DNA of 64,000 nt from a bacterium 336/3 (GTDB taxonomy: Bacteria > Bacteroidota > Bacteroidia > Cytophagales > Thermonemataceae), in contig LJIE01000001.1 of the NCBI GenBank assembly GCA_001281695.1, positions 3,743,521 to 3,807,520 of the forward strand, in the 5' to 3' direction. The notes beneath the pieces are model-generated. The model worked only from the letters and a program-made list of their open reading frames with translations. It was not told where the DNA came from and made no database searches. Made by a program: the position numbers and the translations under genes. Positions within the stretch are counted from its first letter, which is position 1; each line of letters opens with the position of its first letter. This document shows, piece by piece, positions 7,613 through 16,911 of the stretch.

Positions 7613-8389
7613 ATGAAACGTTTATTTTCTGCTTATTTATTTATTGCTGTATTTTTCATTGCGTGTAAACCAAAAGAAAATTCAAAATCTTCGCTTGTTA
7701 TAGATCTCAAACACATTTTTGGTAGCAAAGACCTTTTGATTGGTAGTACTTATACCAATGCAAGTAGCGAAGAGCTAACAATTTCTCGACTTGATTACTT
7801 TATTAGTAATATTAAGCTCCAAAAAGCTGATGGTTCTGAGTACATTGTTCCTCAAAATAATTCTTATTTTTTAGTAAAACTCTCAGAAAAAAATACACAA
7901 CAACTTTCTATTCAAGATGTTCCTCTTGGTGAATATACTGGTGTTTCTTTTATGATTGGTGTGGATAGCCTTCGAAATACTTTAGAACCTTCACAAAGAA
8001 CGGGAGCTTTGGATGTAGGTGGAGTTGCTGAAGGAATGTATTGGAGCTGGAATACTGGTTATATCTTTTTGAAGTTAGAAGGGACTTCTCCTGTTGTGCC
8101 TGCTACTCAAAACAATCAGTTTAAATTTCATATTGGCTTTTATGGTGGATATAATACCCCTACTTTAAACAATTTACGAACTTCTACTATAAATTTTGGT
8201 ACGGATAAGTTAAAAATGCAACAAGGAAAATCTGCATTAGTTCATTTAAAAGTAGATTTAGCAGAGTTTTTTAAAAACCCTACACTTATTAAATTATCTG
8301 AAAATAATAGTGTAGAGTTTTCTGCATTTTCAGCTACTGTTGCCAATAATTATATTGATATGTTTTCTTTAGATTTTGTACACAATTAA
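7613..8389 (+). CDS. MbnP-like copper-binding lipoprotein
   Basis: A 258-residue lipoprotein (FIACKPKEN lipobox) of the MbnP-like family. Diagnostic stretches are ISRLDYFISNIKLQKADG, GEYTGVSFMIGVDSLRN and GMYWSWNTGYIFLKLEG, with Trp144 and Trp146 in the last. In characterised MbnP/MbnH pairs, a di-haem MauG-like enzyme oxidises a tryptophan of the copper protein. A MauG-type enzyme gene lies on the other side of the divergent promoter region, so a similar pair is plausible here. An upstream in-frame start at 7469 exists but the ATG at 7613 begins a proper signal peptide. The small lipoprotein gene follows after 18 bases. Confidence 0.8.
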   Translation: MKRLFSAYLFIAVFFIACKPKENSKSSLVIDLKHIFGSKDLLIGSTYTNASSEELTISRLDYFISNIKLQKADGSEYIVPQNNSYFLVKLSEKNTQQLSIQDVPLGEYTGVSFMIGVDSLRNTLEPSQRTGALDVGGVAEGMYWSWNTGYIFLKLEGTSPVVPATQNNQFKFHIGFYGGYNTPTLNNLRTSTINFGTDKLKMQQGKSALVHLKVDLAEFFKNPTLIKLSENNSVEFSAFSATVANNYIDMFSLDFVHN

Positions 8390-8407
8390 AAACCTATTTT
8401 TATTTTT

Positions 8408-8842
8408 ATGAAATACTCTTTTTTGGCATTATCTATTTTGCTTTTAGCTTGTGAAGTAAAACATGAAAATCACAAAGATCATACAGGAAGCGAACAAAAC
8501 TCACCCAACAAGGCATTGTATGAAGAAGTTATGAAGGTTCATGACGAAGTAATGCCTTTACACCATCAATTGGCAAAATATAGAGATTCTTTGGTTTTAG
8601 AATTAAAAAATCCTGCTTTACAAAAAGATACAGCCAGATTAAATAAACTTACCCTTGTTCACAAAGATTTAGATTATGCTTATAAAGCAATGGATATGTG
8701 GATGAGAAATTTTGATGCTGATTTTGAGAAAAAACCTGATGCTGAACAGAAAGAATATTTAGAAAAAGAAAAGCAAACAATTAATAAGGTGAGTGAAAAA
8801 ATGAAAGCAAGCCTTGAAGCAGCTAAAAACAGAAAGAAATAA
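8408..8842 (+). CDS. Small helical lipoprotein
   Basis: A 144-residue lipoprotein (LLLACEVKH lipobox) with a His-rich segment right after the anchor (HENHKDH) and then a largely helical, charged body (YEEVMKVHDEVMPLHHQLAKY, MDMWMRNFDADF, KQTINKVSEKMKASLEAAK). Proteins like this are often mislabelled as viral A-type inclusion protein in Bacteroidota genomes. It is cotranscribed with the MbnP-like gene. The His and Met residues near the N-terminus could bind copper, which is inference only. Confidence 0.6.
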   Translation: MKYSFLALSILLLACEVKHENHKDHTGSEQNSPNKALYEEVMKVHDEVMPLHHQLAKYRDSLVLELKNPALQKDTARLNKLTLVHKDLDYAYKAMDMWMRNFDADFEKKPDAEQKEYLEKEKQTINKVSEKMKASLEAAKNRKK

Positions 8843-8844
8843 AC

Positions 8845-8874
8845 AAAAAAGAGTAAGCTTAGCTTACTCTTTTT
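8845..8874. terminator. Bidirectional intrinsic terminator
   Basis: A perfect hairpin AAAAAGAGTAAGCT / AGCTTACTCTTTTT between convergent genes, with A and T runs at the two ends so that it can end transcription from both the small lipoprotein gene and the Fe-S protein gene. Confidence 0.85.
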
Positions 8875-8893
8875 CATGTTTTATAAAATTTTC

Positions 8894-9679
8894 TTACATG
8901 GATTTATCTATCAATTCAGCAAGGTCATATACTTTAATTTCCCCTTCTTTTTCTTTATTTTTCACACCATCTGTCATCATCACCATACAAAATGGACAGC
9001 CTACTGCTACTACATTGGGGGTTGTTTCCAAAGCATCTTCGATACGCTCAATATTGACATCTTTTGTACCTTTTTCAGGCTCTTTAAACATCTGGGCTCC
9101 TCCAGCTCCACAACAAAGCCCTTTGGCTTTTGTACGTTTCATTTCTACAAGTGTAGCATCCAGAGCCTCCAAAACAGCTCTTGGAGCTTCATAAATATCG
9201 TTGGCTCTTCCTAAATAGCAAGAGTCGTGGTAAGTAATACGTTTGCCTTTAAATTCGCCTCCCTCTTTCATCTTAATTTTTCCAGAATTGATCAATTCTT
9301 GAAGAAACTGTGAATGGTGGATTACATCATAATTTCCTCCCAATTCAGGATATTCATTTTTAAGTGTATTGAAACAATGAGGACAAGCTGTAACTATTTT
9401 TTTCACACCATAACCATCCATAATTTGGATATTATTCATGGCTTGCATTTGGAACAAAAATTCATTTCCTGCACGTCTTGCAGGATCTCCTGTACAACTT
9501 TCTTCTGTACCTAATACTGCAAAATTAATTCCTACTTTATTTAATATTTTAGCAAAAGCAATGGTTACTTGTTTGTAACGATCATCAAAACTACCTGCAC
9601 AACCCACCCAAAACAATACATCAGGGTTTTTTCCTTGGGCAGCCAGTTCTGCCATTGTTGGTACTTTATATTCCGACAT
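8894..9679 (-). CDS. CCG-domain (Fe-S)-binding oxidoreductase subunit
   Basis: A 261-residue cytoplasmic protein with two cysteine-rich CCG domains, as in heterodisulfide reductase subunit B, GlpC and LldE. Landmarks are WVGCAGSFDDR, CTGDPARRAGN and CPHCFNTLKNEYPELGG in the first half, then YHDSCYLGR, GLCCGAGGAQMF and GCPFCMVMM in the second. Such subunits bind an Fe-S cluster and pass electrons in lactate, glycolate or quinone-linked oxidoreductases. The usual partner (a ferredoxin-domain subunit) is not in the window, so the substrate is not known. Confidence 0.85.
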   Translation of the reverse strand: MSEYKVPTMAELAAQGKNPDVLFWVGCAGSFDDRYKQVTIAFAKILNKVGINFAVLGTEESCTGDPARRAGNEFLFQMQAMNNIQIMDGYGVKKIVTACPHCFNTLKNEYPELGGNYDVIHHSQFLQELINSGKIKMKEGGEFKGKRITYHDSCYLGRANDIYEAPRAVLEALDATLVEMKRTKAKGLCCGAGGAQMFKEPEKGTKDVNIERIEDALETTPNVVAVGCPFCMVMMTDGVKNKEKEGEIKVYDLAELIDKSM

Positions 9680-9757
9680 AGCTGTGAATTTGATTAAAAC
9701 TAAACTTTGATTTGCAAATTAATATATAAACTTTGTTTTAATCTATAAGTTTTGAAA

Positions 9758-10300
9758 TTATTTCTTTTTATAAGGTTTTTGTCCAACCACATTTCCTGCT
9801 GGCTCATAATTACACACCCAAACTTCACTACCATCTTTACAATAAGCTACTGCACAACCTACAGTTTTGGTGTTTTCCCAAATCATTTGGGTATAATGTC
9901 CACATTTACTCCAATCTTCATTACATTCTAAAGTTTCAAAATTGAAGTATTGTTTTTCTGAAGCCCAAGCATCTACAGACTCTTCTGGTTTTCTCTTTTT
10001 ACCCATAGACCAGTACAAGTTTTCTCCATACTTAGTAGTACTGTGGTTCATATTACAACCTTTAGCTTTTAGTGTATTTGCCCATTTTTGAGCCACAGCT
10101 GCTAGTTTGTTTGACCATTTAAAAGAAGGCAAGCCTAGTTCTTTTCGCCAATAATTATGCCTTGCTGTCATACCTTTCATATTGGCTGGTTCTACGTCAT
10201 CTTGCAAGATTTGGGGTTTCATATTGAAACTCAAAAATGCTATAACAATTAGAATGCCTGAAAAAAGATAATTTGCACGAGTGTTGAGGGTAGGTTTCAT
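9758..10300 (-). CDS. Secreted CAP (SCP/PR-1) domain protein
   Basis: A 180-residue protein with an N-terminal hydrophobic signal segment and a CAP domain: HNYWRKELGLPSFKWSNKLAAVA..., YGENLYWSMG, CGHYTQMIWENTKTVGCAV and WVCNYEPAGNVVGQ, in the order of the family signatures. The His of the first motif, the Glu of GENL and the His of GHYTQ are the usual cavity residues. Cysteine pairs suggest disulfides in the periplasm or outside. The biochemical role of bacterial CAP proteins is mostly unknown. Confidence 0.9.
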   Translation of the reverse strand: MKPTLNTRANYLFSGILIVIAFLSFNMKPQILQDDVEPANMKGMTARHNYWRKELGLPSFKWSNKLAAVAQKWANTLKAKGCNMNHSTTKYGENLYWSMGKKRKPEESVDAWASEKQYFNFETLECNEDWSKCGHYTQMIWENTKTVGCAVAYCKDGSEVWVCNYEPAGNVVGQKPYKKK

Positions 10301-10354
10301 AATATTCTAGTTTAGAAAATGAATATAAAAATTTTCTGTGTAAAATCAAATCTA

Positions 10355-11050
10355 TCAGTTTAAATTCAAACCAAATGCCAAACCCAACCAAGACTTTCCT
10401 TCATAAATCCAAATATTTTTATTTTTATCCAATAAATTGTCAAAACCCAATGCCAAGCCCAAATTAAATTTATCAATAGCAATAATTCCTGCAATTCCTT
10501 TGTTCCAAACTACACCATCATATTCTTGAGCTAAAATATTGTTGGTATTGGTTGGACTCATAAATACTCCTCCAAGCCCTGAAAACAAGCCCAAAGAAAA
10601 CCCGTAATGAGAAATCTCTCTTTTATAAAGGTGTAAAGGTGTTTTTTGATATTTGATGATATATTTATCAAATCTGTAGCCCAAATAAACTGCCCCATTC
10701 AGAAATGAATTAATTTGAGCTGGTACATCTATTCTTTTCGAACGATATTTCAAAGGAATGGTAAGTAAGTCAATATCCAAGCCACCTCGATTTAGTATGA
10801 TTTTATTCTGATTTTCAAGAAGTTTCGTCATCTCTGGTAAAAGGGCGATGTATTGACTGGTATCCACCTTTTTTTGTTGAGATGGATAAATATATAAATC
10901 TTCAGATTGTGGATTTATATAAACTTCTTTTTTAATCTTTTCATGATTTTTTTGCCAGTAAAACCCTTCTATCAATTCTGTTTTAGGCGTATTCTTAATT
11001 ACAGAACAGCCACTTAACAATATCATTAAGATTAAACCTCTTACAAACAT
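10355..11050 (-). CDS. Hypothetical lipoprotein
   Basis: A 231-residue lipoprotein (MILLSGCSV lipobox). The second half is rich in aromatic and glycine residues (SHYGFSLGLFSGLGGVFM, GIAGIIAIDKFNLGLALG) and ends GLAFGLNLN, suggesting beta strands associated with the outer membrane. No known family is recognised. It follows the DUF58 gene by 4 bases and so is likely in the same transcript. Confidence 0.6.
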   Translation of the reverse strand: MFVRGLILMILLSGCSVIKNTPKTELIEGFYWQKNHEKIKKEVYINPQSEDLYIYPSQQKKVDTSQYIALLPEMTKLLENQNKIILNRGGLDIDLLTIPLKYRSKRIDVPAQINSFLNGAVYLGYRFDKYIIKYQKTPLHLYKREISHYGFSLGLFSGLGGVFMSPTNTNNILAQEYDGVVWNKGIAGIIAIDKFNLGLALGFDNLLDKNKNIWIYEGKSWLGLAFGLNLN

Positions 11051-11054
11051 AAAA

Positions 11055-11960
11055 TTATCTCATTTTTGTTCTTTTCACCATATAGGCATATAAAATATCT
11101 TCAAATGGTTGAGCAATATCAACTTCTATAAAATCAATTTTATATTGTCCACATTTCATTTTAAGGTCTTTATAAAAGTCATCTATATGTTTTTTATAGG
11201 TTTCTTGTACCTGATTAGGTTGCAAACGAACTTTTTCGCCTGTTTCAAGGTCTATGAATTCATAAGGACGATTATCAAAATTAAACTCTTGCTCTGTTTG
11301 TTTATCCATTACATGAAATAATAAAACCTCATGGCGTTGATGCTTAAGATGTTGCAAAGCTCCAAAAAGTTCTTGAGGATTATTCATATTTTCAAACATA
11401 TCACTGAAAATAATTACCAATGACCTTCTATGAATTTTCTCAGCAATTTCGTGTAAAACTGTAGTAGCAGAGGTTTTTTTGAGATTGCTTTCTGCATCTA
11501 ATAGCTTTTGTAGCAATACAAAAAGCTGATGCAAATGAATACTTGTAGATTTACAAGCTGTATGTTCTAAAATCGTATCTTCAAAAGTAGCGATACTTAC
11601 TGCATCTCTTTGACGTTGAAGCATGTAAGCCAAAGCACCAGCAGCCAACACACTAAAAGTCAGTTTCCCTTTGGTTTCCTTAGGATAATACATAGAAGAA
11701 GAAACATCTATCAATATTTGACAACGCAAATTGGTTTCTTCTTCATAGCGTTTGACGAAAAGCTTATCCGTTTTGGCAAAAACCTTCCAATCTATATGTC
11801 TTGTACTTTCTCCAGAGTTATATAAACGATGTTCTGCGAATTCAACTGAAAAACCATGAAAAGGGGAACGGTGTAAGCCTGTAATAAAACCTTCTACCAT
11901 TTGTTTGGCAAGAAGTTCGATATTACCAAACTCTCTGATTTTGTCCAGTGTTAGTTTCAT
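11055..11960 (-). CDS. DUF58 / VWA-like protein
   Basis: A 301-residue protein of the DUF58 family. The signature region is FAEHRLYNSGESTRHIDWKVFAKTDKLFVK, then YEEETNLRCQILIDVSSSMYY; the latter has a DxSxS metal-ion-dependent adhesion-type motif of a von Willebrand A fold. DUF58 proteins are usually encoded with MoxR AAA ATPases and membrane VWA proteins of the Bacteroidota BatA/BatB type; here no MoxR gene lies in the window and the downstream gene is an unknown lipoprotein. Confidence 0.85.
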   Translation of the reverse strand: MKLTLDKIREFGNIELLAKQMVEGFITGLHRSPFHGFSVEFAEHRLYNSGESTRHIDWKVFAKTDKLFVKRYEEETNLRCQILIDVSSSMYYPKETKGKLTFSVLAAGALAYMLQRQRDAVSIATFEDTILEHTACKSTSIHLHQLFVLLQKLLDAESNLKKTSATTVLHEIAEKIHRRSLVIIFSDMFENMNNPQELFGALQHLKHQRHEVLLFHVMDKQTEQEFNFDNRPYEFIDLETGEKVRLQPNQVQETYKKHIDDFYKDLKMKCGQYKIDFIEVDIAQPFEDILYAYMVKRTKMR

Positions 11961-12006
11961 AGCTTTCTGATTTTGTTAAACCTATAAGGTTTTAATGTTT
12001 ATAGTA

Positions 12007-13725
12007 TTATAACCCTAAATCTTGTTTAATTTGTATAGTTTTCTGCTTGAATTTTTCTCTAACACTCTCTAAATTTTCTTCGTAGTCTCCTTTTAGACTT
12101 ACATAAAACTTAATTTTAGGCTCTGTACCTGAAGGACGAGCTGAAATTTTAGAACCCTCTGCTGTAATAAATTGAAGAACATTTGAAGTTTCATCAAAAA
12201 GTAATTTTTTCTTTTCTCCCGTTTTTAGATTGGTTTCTTCAAGGCTTTGGTAATCTTTAAGAATCACAACTTCTGAGCCCCCTAACTTTTTAGGCGTTTC
12301 ATTTCTGTAATTTTGCATCATTTCCTTAATTTCTTGCATACCTGCAATGCCTTTTTTAGTAATGGAAATTAAGGTATCTTCATAAAAACCAAATTCTTTA
12401 TAAATTTCAAGAAGCATTGGATAAATACCTCCATAATTTTCCTGAGCGTAAGCTGTCATTTCAGCTATCAATGCACAAGCAGAAACACCATCTTTATCAC
12501 GAACAAAATCCCCTATCAGATAACCATAACTTTCTTCACAACCAGCAATATAATGTTTCTTGCCTTCTTGTTCACGCATAATGGTCGCAATGTATTTAAA
12601 GCCTGTATAGGTATTATAGCATTCTACTCCTAATTTTTCAGCGATATGATCAATCAAATCGGTGGTAACAATGGTTTTTACAATGTATTCATTACCTTTT
12701 AAGCCTTTATTTTTCCAAGCTGAAAGTAGATAGAACATTACCAAACTACCTGTTTGGTTTCCGTTGAGTAATATAAAACGTCCTTGATTGTCTTTTACAG
12801 CTATTCCTACTCTATCCGCATCTGGATCGTTGGCAAGCACTAAATCAGCATCTATTTCTTGGGCTTTTTTAAGAGCTAAAGTCAAGGCTTCTGCTTCTTC
12901 AGGATTTGGATAGATAACTGTTGGGAAATTCCCATTGGGTTCGGCTTGTTCTATAACAATGTGTACATTTTCAAAGCCAAAACGTTTGAAAAGCTGAGGG
13001 ACAAGTGTAATGCCTGTACCATGCAAAGATGTATAAACTATTTTAAGATTTTTATGTTTTTGAATAAGCTCTGGGTATAAAGAAAGTGTTTGCACTTTTT
13101 GCAAATAGATTTCATCAAAATCTGCTTTTACAATCTCAATTAAAGTTTTATTTGCTTCAAAACGAATGTCTTGAATTTTTACTTTCTGAACTTCTTCAAT
13201 TACATTTTTATCATGAGGGCTTACAAGTTGTGCCCCATCATTCCAATATGCTTTATAACCATTGTATTCTTTAGGGTTGTGAGAAGCTGTGAGCATCACA
13301 CCACTTTGGCAACCAAAATGCCTGATAGCAAAAGAAAGCTCTGGCGTAGGACGTAGTTTTTCAAAGAAATATACCTTAATTCCATTGGCAGAAAACACGT
13401 TGGCTACAATTTGAGCAAATTCTTGGCTGTTGTTTCGGCTATCATAAGAAACTGCTACTTTTAATATTGTATTGGGGAATGCTTTCTGTAAATAATTTGC
13501 AAGTCCTTGTGTGGCAAGCCCTACGGTATATTGGTTCATTCGGTTTGTACCCACACCCATAATGCCACGCAAACCACCTGTTCCAAATTCTAAATCCTGA
13601 AAAAATGCTTCTCTAAGCTCCTCTGCTTGATTATTATCCAATAAATTTTGAATATATTTTTTTGTTTGTTCGTCTGTTGCTTCTAACCAAGTATTGATAC
13701 GTTCTGAAATTGCTTGTTCCATCAT
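12007..13725 (-). CDS. Phosphoglucomutase/phosphomannomutase family enzyme
   Basis: A 572-residue alpha-D-phosphohexomutase. The N-terminal signature GTGGLRGIMGVGTNRMNQY is followed by the phosphoserine loop TASHNPKEYNG (Ser148), the metal loop DPDADRVG and the sugar-binding GCEESYGYLIGDF; the phosphate-binding loop SARPSGTEPKIKFY lies near the C-terminus. The length and the GTGGLRG motif fit the long PGM2-like subgroup, which interconverts hexose or pentose 1- and 6-(5-)phosphates. The exact substrate cannot be read from the sequence. Two consecutive Met codons (13725 and 13722) could start it. Confidence 0.9.
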   Translation of the reverse strand: MMEQAISERINTWLEATDEQTKKYIQNLLDNNQAEELREAFFQDLEFGTGGLRGIMGVGTNRMNQYTVGLATQGLANYLQKAFPNTILKVAVSYDSRNNSQEFAQIVANVFSANGIKVYFFEKLRPTPELSFAIRHFGCQSGVMLTASHNPKEYNGYKAYWNDGAQLVSPHDKNVIEEVQKVKIQDIRFEANKTLIEIVKADFDEIYLQKVQTLSLYPELIQKHKNLKIVYTSLHGTGITLVPQLFKRFGFENVHIVIEQAEPNGNFPTVIYPNPEEAEALTLALKKAQEIDADLVLANDPDADRVGIAVKDNQGRFILLNGNQTGSLVMFYLLSAWKNKGLKGNEYIVKTIVTTDLIDHIAEKLGVECYNTYTGFKYIATIMREQEGKKHYIAGCEESYGYLIGDFVRDKDGVSACALIAEMTAYAQENYGGIYPMLLEIYKEFGFYEDTLISITKKGIAGMQEIKEMMQNYRNETPKKLGGSEVVILKDYQSLEETNLKTGEKKKLLFDETSNVLQFITAEGSKISARPSGTEPKIKFYVSLKGDYEENLESVREKFKQKTIQIKQDLGL

Positions 13726-13761
13726 TATTGATAAAAATTTAAAGTCTTCTATATTTTTTGA

Positions 13762-14406
13762 TTAAGCTGTTTTTTTCATTTTATGTCTAATTACCTCTAT
13801 CACAGCAGGCATGATAGAAAGGAAAATAATTCCAAAAATAACCAAAGTAAAGTTTTTTCTTACAATTTCGGTTTCTGCAAAGAAATAACCGAGCCACAAA
13901 AAAGACCAAACCCAAACAAAACCACCCACAACATTATAAAGCAAAAATTTACTATAATTCATTGTACCCACACCTGCTACAAAAGGAGCAAAAGTACGTA
14001 CAATAGGCACAAAACGAGCAAAAATGATGGCTTTTCCGCCATGCTTATCATAAAATGCCTGTGTTCTAAGTAAATATTCTTTTTTAATCCATTTACTCTC
14101 TCTTTCAAAAACTGCTTTTCCAAGTTTTTTTCCAACAAAATAATTAACAGTATCACCCAAAACTGCTGCAATAAATAAAATTGTACCCATTAGCCAGATA
14201 TTTAACTCATTGGTTGCCTTAATTAAAGCTCCTGTAGCAAATAGTAAAGAGTCCCCTGGTAAAAAAGGCATCACTACCAAACCTGTTTCTACAAAAATAA
14301 TGGCAAATAAAATTCCATAAATCCACACTCCATAATCCTGAAAAATAACTTGTAAATATTTGTCTATGTGTAAAATAAAATCAATGAGTTTTTTTAGATA
14401 TTCCAT
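13762..14406 (-). CDS. DedA-family membrane protein
   Basis: A 214-residue integral membrane protein of the DedA/VTT family. Visible family features are FVETGLVVMPFLPGDSLLFATGAL, GDTVNYFVGKKLGKAVF, and the FARFVPIVRTFAPFVAGVGTM segment with conserved Arg and Pro. DedA proteins act as lipid scramblases/flippases, including for undecaprenyl phosphate, and support envelope homeostasis. It lies 36 bases upstream of the phosphohexomutase gene on the same strand. Confidence 0.9.
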   Translation of the reverse strand: MEYLKKLIDFILHIDKYLQVIFQDYGVWIYGILFAIIFVETGLVVMPFLPGDSLLFATGALIKATNELNIWLMGTILFIAAVLGDTVNYFVGKKLGKAVFERESKWIKKEYLLRTQAFYDKHGGKAIIFARFVPIVRTFAPFVAGVGTMNYSKFLLYNVVGGFVWVWSFLWLGYFFAETEIVRKNFTLVIFGIIFLSIMPAVIEVIRHKMKKTA

Positions 14407-14475
14407 TTTTTGAGTGATGAGTTATGAATGATAAGTTATAAATAAATATTTAGAGTTTTTCTCTTATTTCTAAAT

Positions 14476-16128
14476 TCAATTGGCTAAAAGCTCTTTAGCA
14501 CTTTGTAAAGCTGACTCAGAAGTTTTGCTACCACTAATCATTTGAGCTATTTCTTCTACTCGCTCTGAAAACGAAAGTTCTTTTATACGACTAAATGTTC
14601 TGTTATGTGTATCTTCTTTGTACACAAAATAATGTTTATCGCCTTGTGCAGCAATTTGTGGTAAATGGGTAATAGTTAATATTTGATGATTTTTAGACAT
14701 TTCTTGTATCATTTTACCCATTTTAAGAGCTATTTCGCCAGAGATACCTGTGTCTATTTCATCAAAAACAAGTGTAGGCATAGCCGTTTTTCCTGCCAAA
14801 ATGTATTTGATAGCAAGCATCAATCTTGAAAATTCGCCACCAGAAGCCACATTCTTAATTTCCTGAGGGGCAATACCTTTGTTGGCACTAAATAAAAAGC
14901 CTACTTTATCAATGCCCGAAATGGTAGGTTCTGTTTGTTGTACCTCAATTTTTAGTATAGCATTGGGCATTCCCAGCTCCACAAATAAAGAAGACAACTC
15001 TTTTTCTATATATTCAACAACTGCTTTACGTTTCTCAGAAAGTTGAACAGCTTGTTTCTTGGCTATTTCAAAAGATTCTTCACTTTGCTGGCGATGTTTG
15101 GCGAGTTCTTCATCAAAATTAAGTACTTTTTGAACTTTTACTTCTAAATCTGCCTGTATTATAAGTAATTCTGCTATTGAACTTGCTCTATGTTTTTTCT
15201 GTAAACGTTCTATTTCGTCTAAACGAACCTGAATTTGTTCAATTCTTTTAGGGTCGTATTCTGTGCTTTCATAAAGGCTTTCAAGTTCTTGTGAAACATC
15301 TTTGAGTTCTTCTAAAATTGTTTCTGTTCTTTCAGAAAGACGTTCATAATCAGGTGCATACTCCGAAAGTTTTTCAAGTATTTTATTGAGATTTCTAAGT
15401 ACTACTAATACTGCAAAATCGCCTTCTTGGAGACTTACAAGCCCTTCAGAGAGTTTTGCTTTGAGTTCTTCAGCGTTTTCTAAAATTCCTAATTCTTGTT
15501 CAAGACTTTCTTGCTCTCCTGCTACCAAATTTGCTTTTTGGAGTTCTTCAAGCAAAAACTTATTATAATCAAACTCTTTTTGAGCGTTTGCCTGTTCAGC
15601 AAGCAGATTTTGATATGCTTTTAAATGCTTCTGATAATTTTTAAAAACCTCTTGATATGCCTCTAAATAGCTCTGATTTTGTGCGTAAGCGTCCAAGATA
15701 TAACGCTGATAATCTTCTGCTGAAAGCAACAAGTTATCATGTTGTGAGTGAATGTCAATGAGGCGTTGTGTAATTTTGCCTAATATCTCCAGTGTAACGG
15801 GAGTATCATTTACAAAAGCTCTTGATTTTCCATTAGCAGAGATCTCTCTACGTATTACTGTATTTTGCTCATAATCAAGCTCTTCTTCCTCAAAAATATG
15901 GGTCATTTGGTAGGCAGATATGTCAAATATTGCCTCTACTACACACTTTTCTTCTTCGTCAAACAATACTTTCTTATCAGCCCGATTGCCAAGTATAAGG
16001 CTAATTGCCCCTAACATGATTGATTTACCTGCACCTGTTTCGCCAGTAACAACATTAAAAGCCTGATGAGGTGACAGATTGAGGCGTTCTATCAGGGCAT
16101 AATTCTGAATGGATAAATTTTTGAGCAT
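14476..16128 (-). CDS. recN: DNA repair protein RecN
   Basis: A 550-residue SMC-like ATPase. The N-terminus has LKNLSIQNYALIERL and the Walker A GETGAGKSIMLGA; the middle 200-400 is coiled coil; the C-terminus has the ABC signature NVASGGEFSRLMLAIKYI and the Walker B TLVFDEIDTGISG, then the ITHLPQIAAQGD switch. RecN binds DNA ends and helps recombinational double-strand break repair. A TTG at 16152 could extend it by eight residues, but the ATG at 16128 directly precedes the conserved start and is preferred. Confidence 0.95.
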   Translation of the reverse strand: MLKNLSIQNYALIERLNLSPHQAFNVVTGETGAGKSIMLGAISLILGNRADKKVLFDEEEKCVVEAIFDISAYQMTHIFEEEELDYEQNTVIRREISANGKSRAFVNDTPVTLEILGKITQRLIDIHSQHDNLLLSAEDYQRYILDAYAQNQSYLEAYQEVFKNYQKHLKAYQNLLAEQANAQKEFDYNKFLLEELQKANLVAGEQESLEQELGILENAEELKAKLSEGLVSLQEGDFAVLVVLRNLNKILEKLSEYAPDYERLSERTETILEELKDVSQELESLYESTEYDPKRIEQIQVRLDEIERLQKKHRASSIAELLIIQADLEVKVQKVLNFDEELAKHRQQSEESFEIAKKQAVQLSEKRKAVVEYIEKELSSLFVELGMPNAILKIEVQQTEPTISGIDKVGFLFSANKGIAPQEIKNVASGGEFSRLMLAIKYILAGKTAMPTLVFDEIDTGISGEIALKMGKMIQEMSKNHQILTITHLPQIAAQGDKHYFVYKEDTHNRTFSRIKELSFSERVEEIAQMISGSKTSESALQSAKELLAN

Positions 16129-16195
16129 AAATAAAGCCAGTAACCTTTGCAAATATAGCTGAAAAAAATGAAAGTAAGAATAGAATATTTTTCGT

Positions 16196-16203
16196 TAAAT
16201 TTG
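16196..16203 (+). promoter_or_regulatory. Candidate -7 promoter element
   Basis: TAAATTTG matches the Bacteroidota -7 consensus TAnnTTTG and lies 60 bases before the phosphoesterase ATG. No clear TTTG was found at the -33 position. Confidence 0.4.
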
Positions 16204-16263
16204 TGTCACAGACTCATTTTAAAGTCTTTTTTTATTTTTTTTATCTAATATAAACCTCTCTTT

Positions 16264-16902
16264 ATGAAAATTTTATGTATCTCTGACACACATGGGCAGC
16301 ATAGAAAATTAAACCTTCCTGAAGCTGATATGATTATCCATGCAGGTGATATGAGTGGTAAAGGTGAGGCTTGGCAAATCAGAGAGTTTTTTGAATGGTT
16401 TTCAAAATTATCTTATCGTTATAAAATTTGTATTGCTGGTAACCACGATTTTATGGCAGAACGAGAACCAGAAGAATTTCTAAAACTTGTTCCTGATAAC
16501 TGTATTTATCTCAATGATTCGGGAATAGAAATAGAGAACATAAAAATATGGGGTTCACCCATTAGTCCCGCGTATCACAATTGGGCTTTTAATAAAGAAC
16601 GAGGTCATGAAATAGCTAAACATTGGGATTTAATTCCTCCTGATACTGATATTTTAATTACACATGGACCTCCTCTGGATGTTTTAGATAAAACCATTTG
16701 GGGCAAAAGAGTTGGTTGTGAAGATTTAAAAAAGAAAATTGAACAAATACGACCAAAAATTCATATTTTTGGGCATATTCATGAAGACTATGGTATACTA
16801 AAAATATTTGATACTACATTTATCAATGCCAGTAGTATCAATATTGACTATATACCTTTGCACAAACCCATTATCTACGAATTAAACGACTCTATTTCCT
16901 AA
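16264..16902 (+). CDS. Calcineurin-like metallophosphoesterase
   Basis: A 212-residue cytoplasmic metallophosphoesterase. The five family motifs occur in order: ISDTHGQH, IIHAGDMSG, IAGNHDFMAE, LITHGPP and IFGHIHEDYG, giving the Asp, His and Asn ligands of a di-metal centre. It resembles the small eukaryote-like MPPED group. The natural substrate is unknown. The aminotransferase gene follows after 9 bases, so both are probably cotranscribed. Confidence 0.9.
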   Translation: MKILCISDTHGQHRKLNLPEADMIIHAGDMSGKGEAWQIREFFEWFSKLSYRYKICIAGNHDFMAEREPEEFLKLVPDNCIYLNDSGIEIENIKIWGSPISPAYHNWAFNKERGHEIAKHWDLIPPDTDILITHGPPLDVLDKTIWGKRVGCEDLKKKIEQIRPKIHIFGHIHEDYGILKIFDTTFINASSINIDYIPLHKPIIYELNDSIS

Positions 16903-16911
16903 TTTATTTTT

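Noticed and set aside
16141-16263. A terminator-like T run between recN and the phosphoesterase
   Set aside because: The stem is only five bases and no plus-strand gene ends there; it is probably an AT-rich leader.
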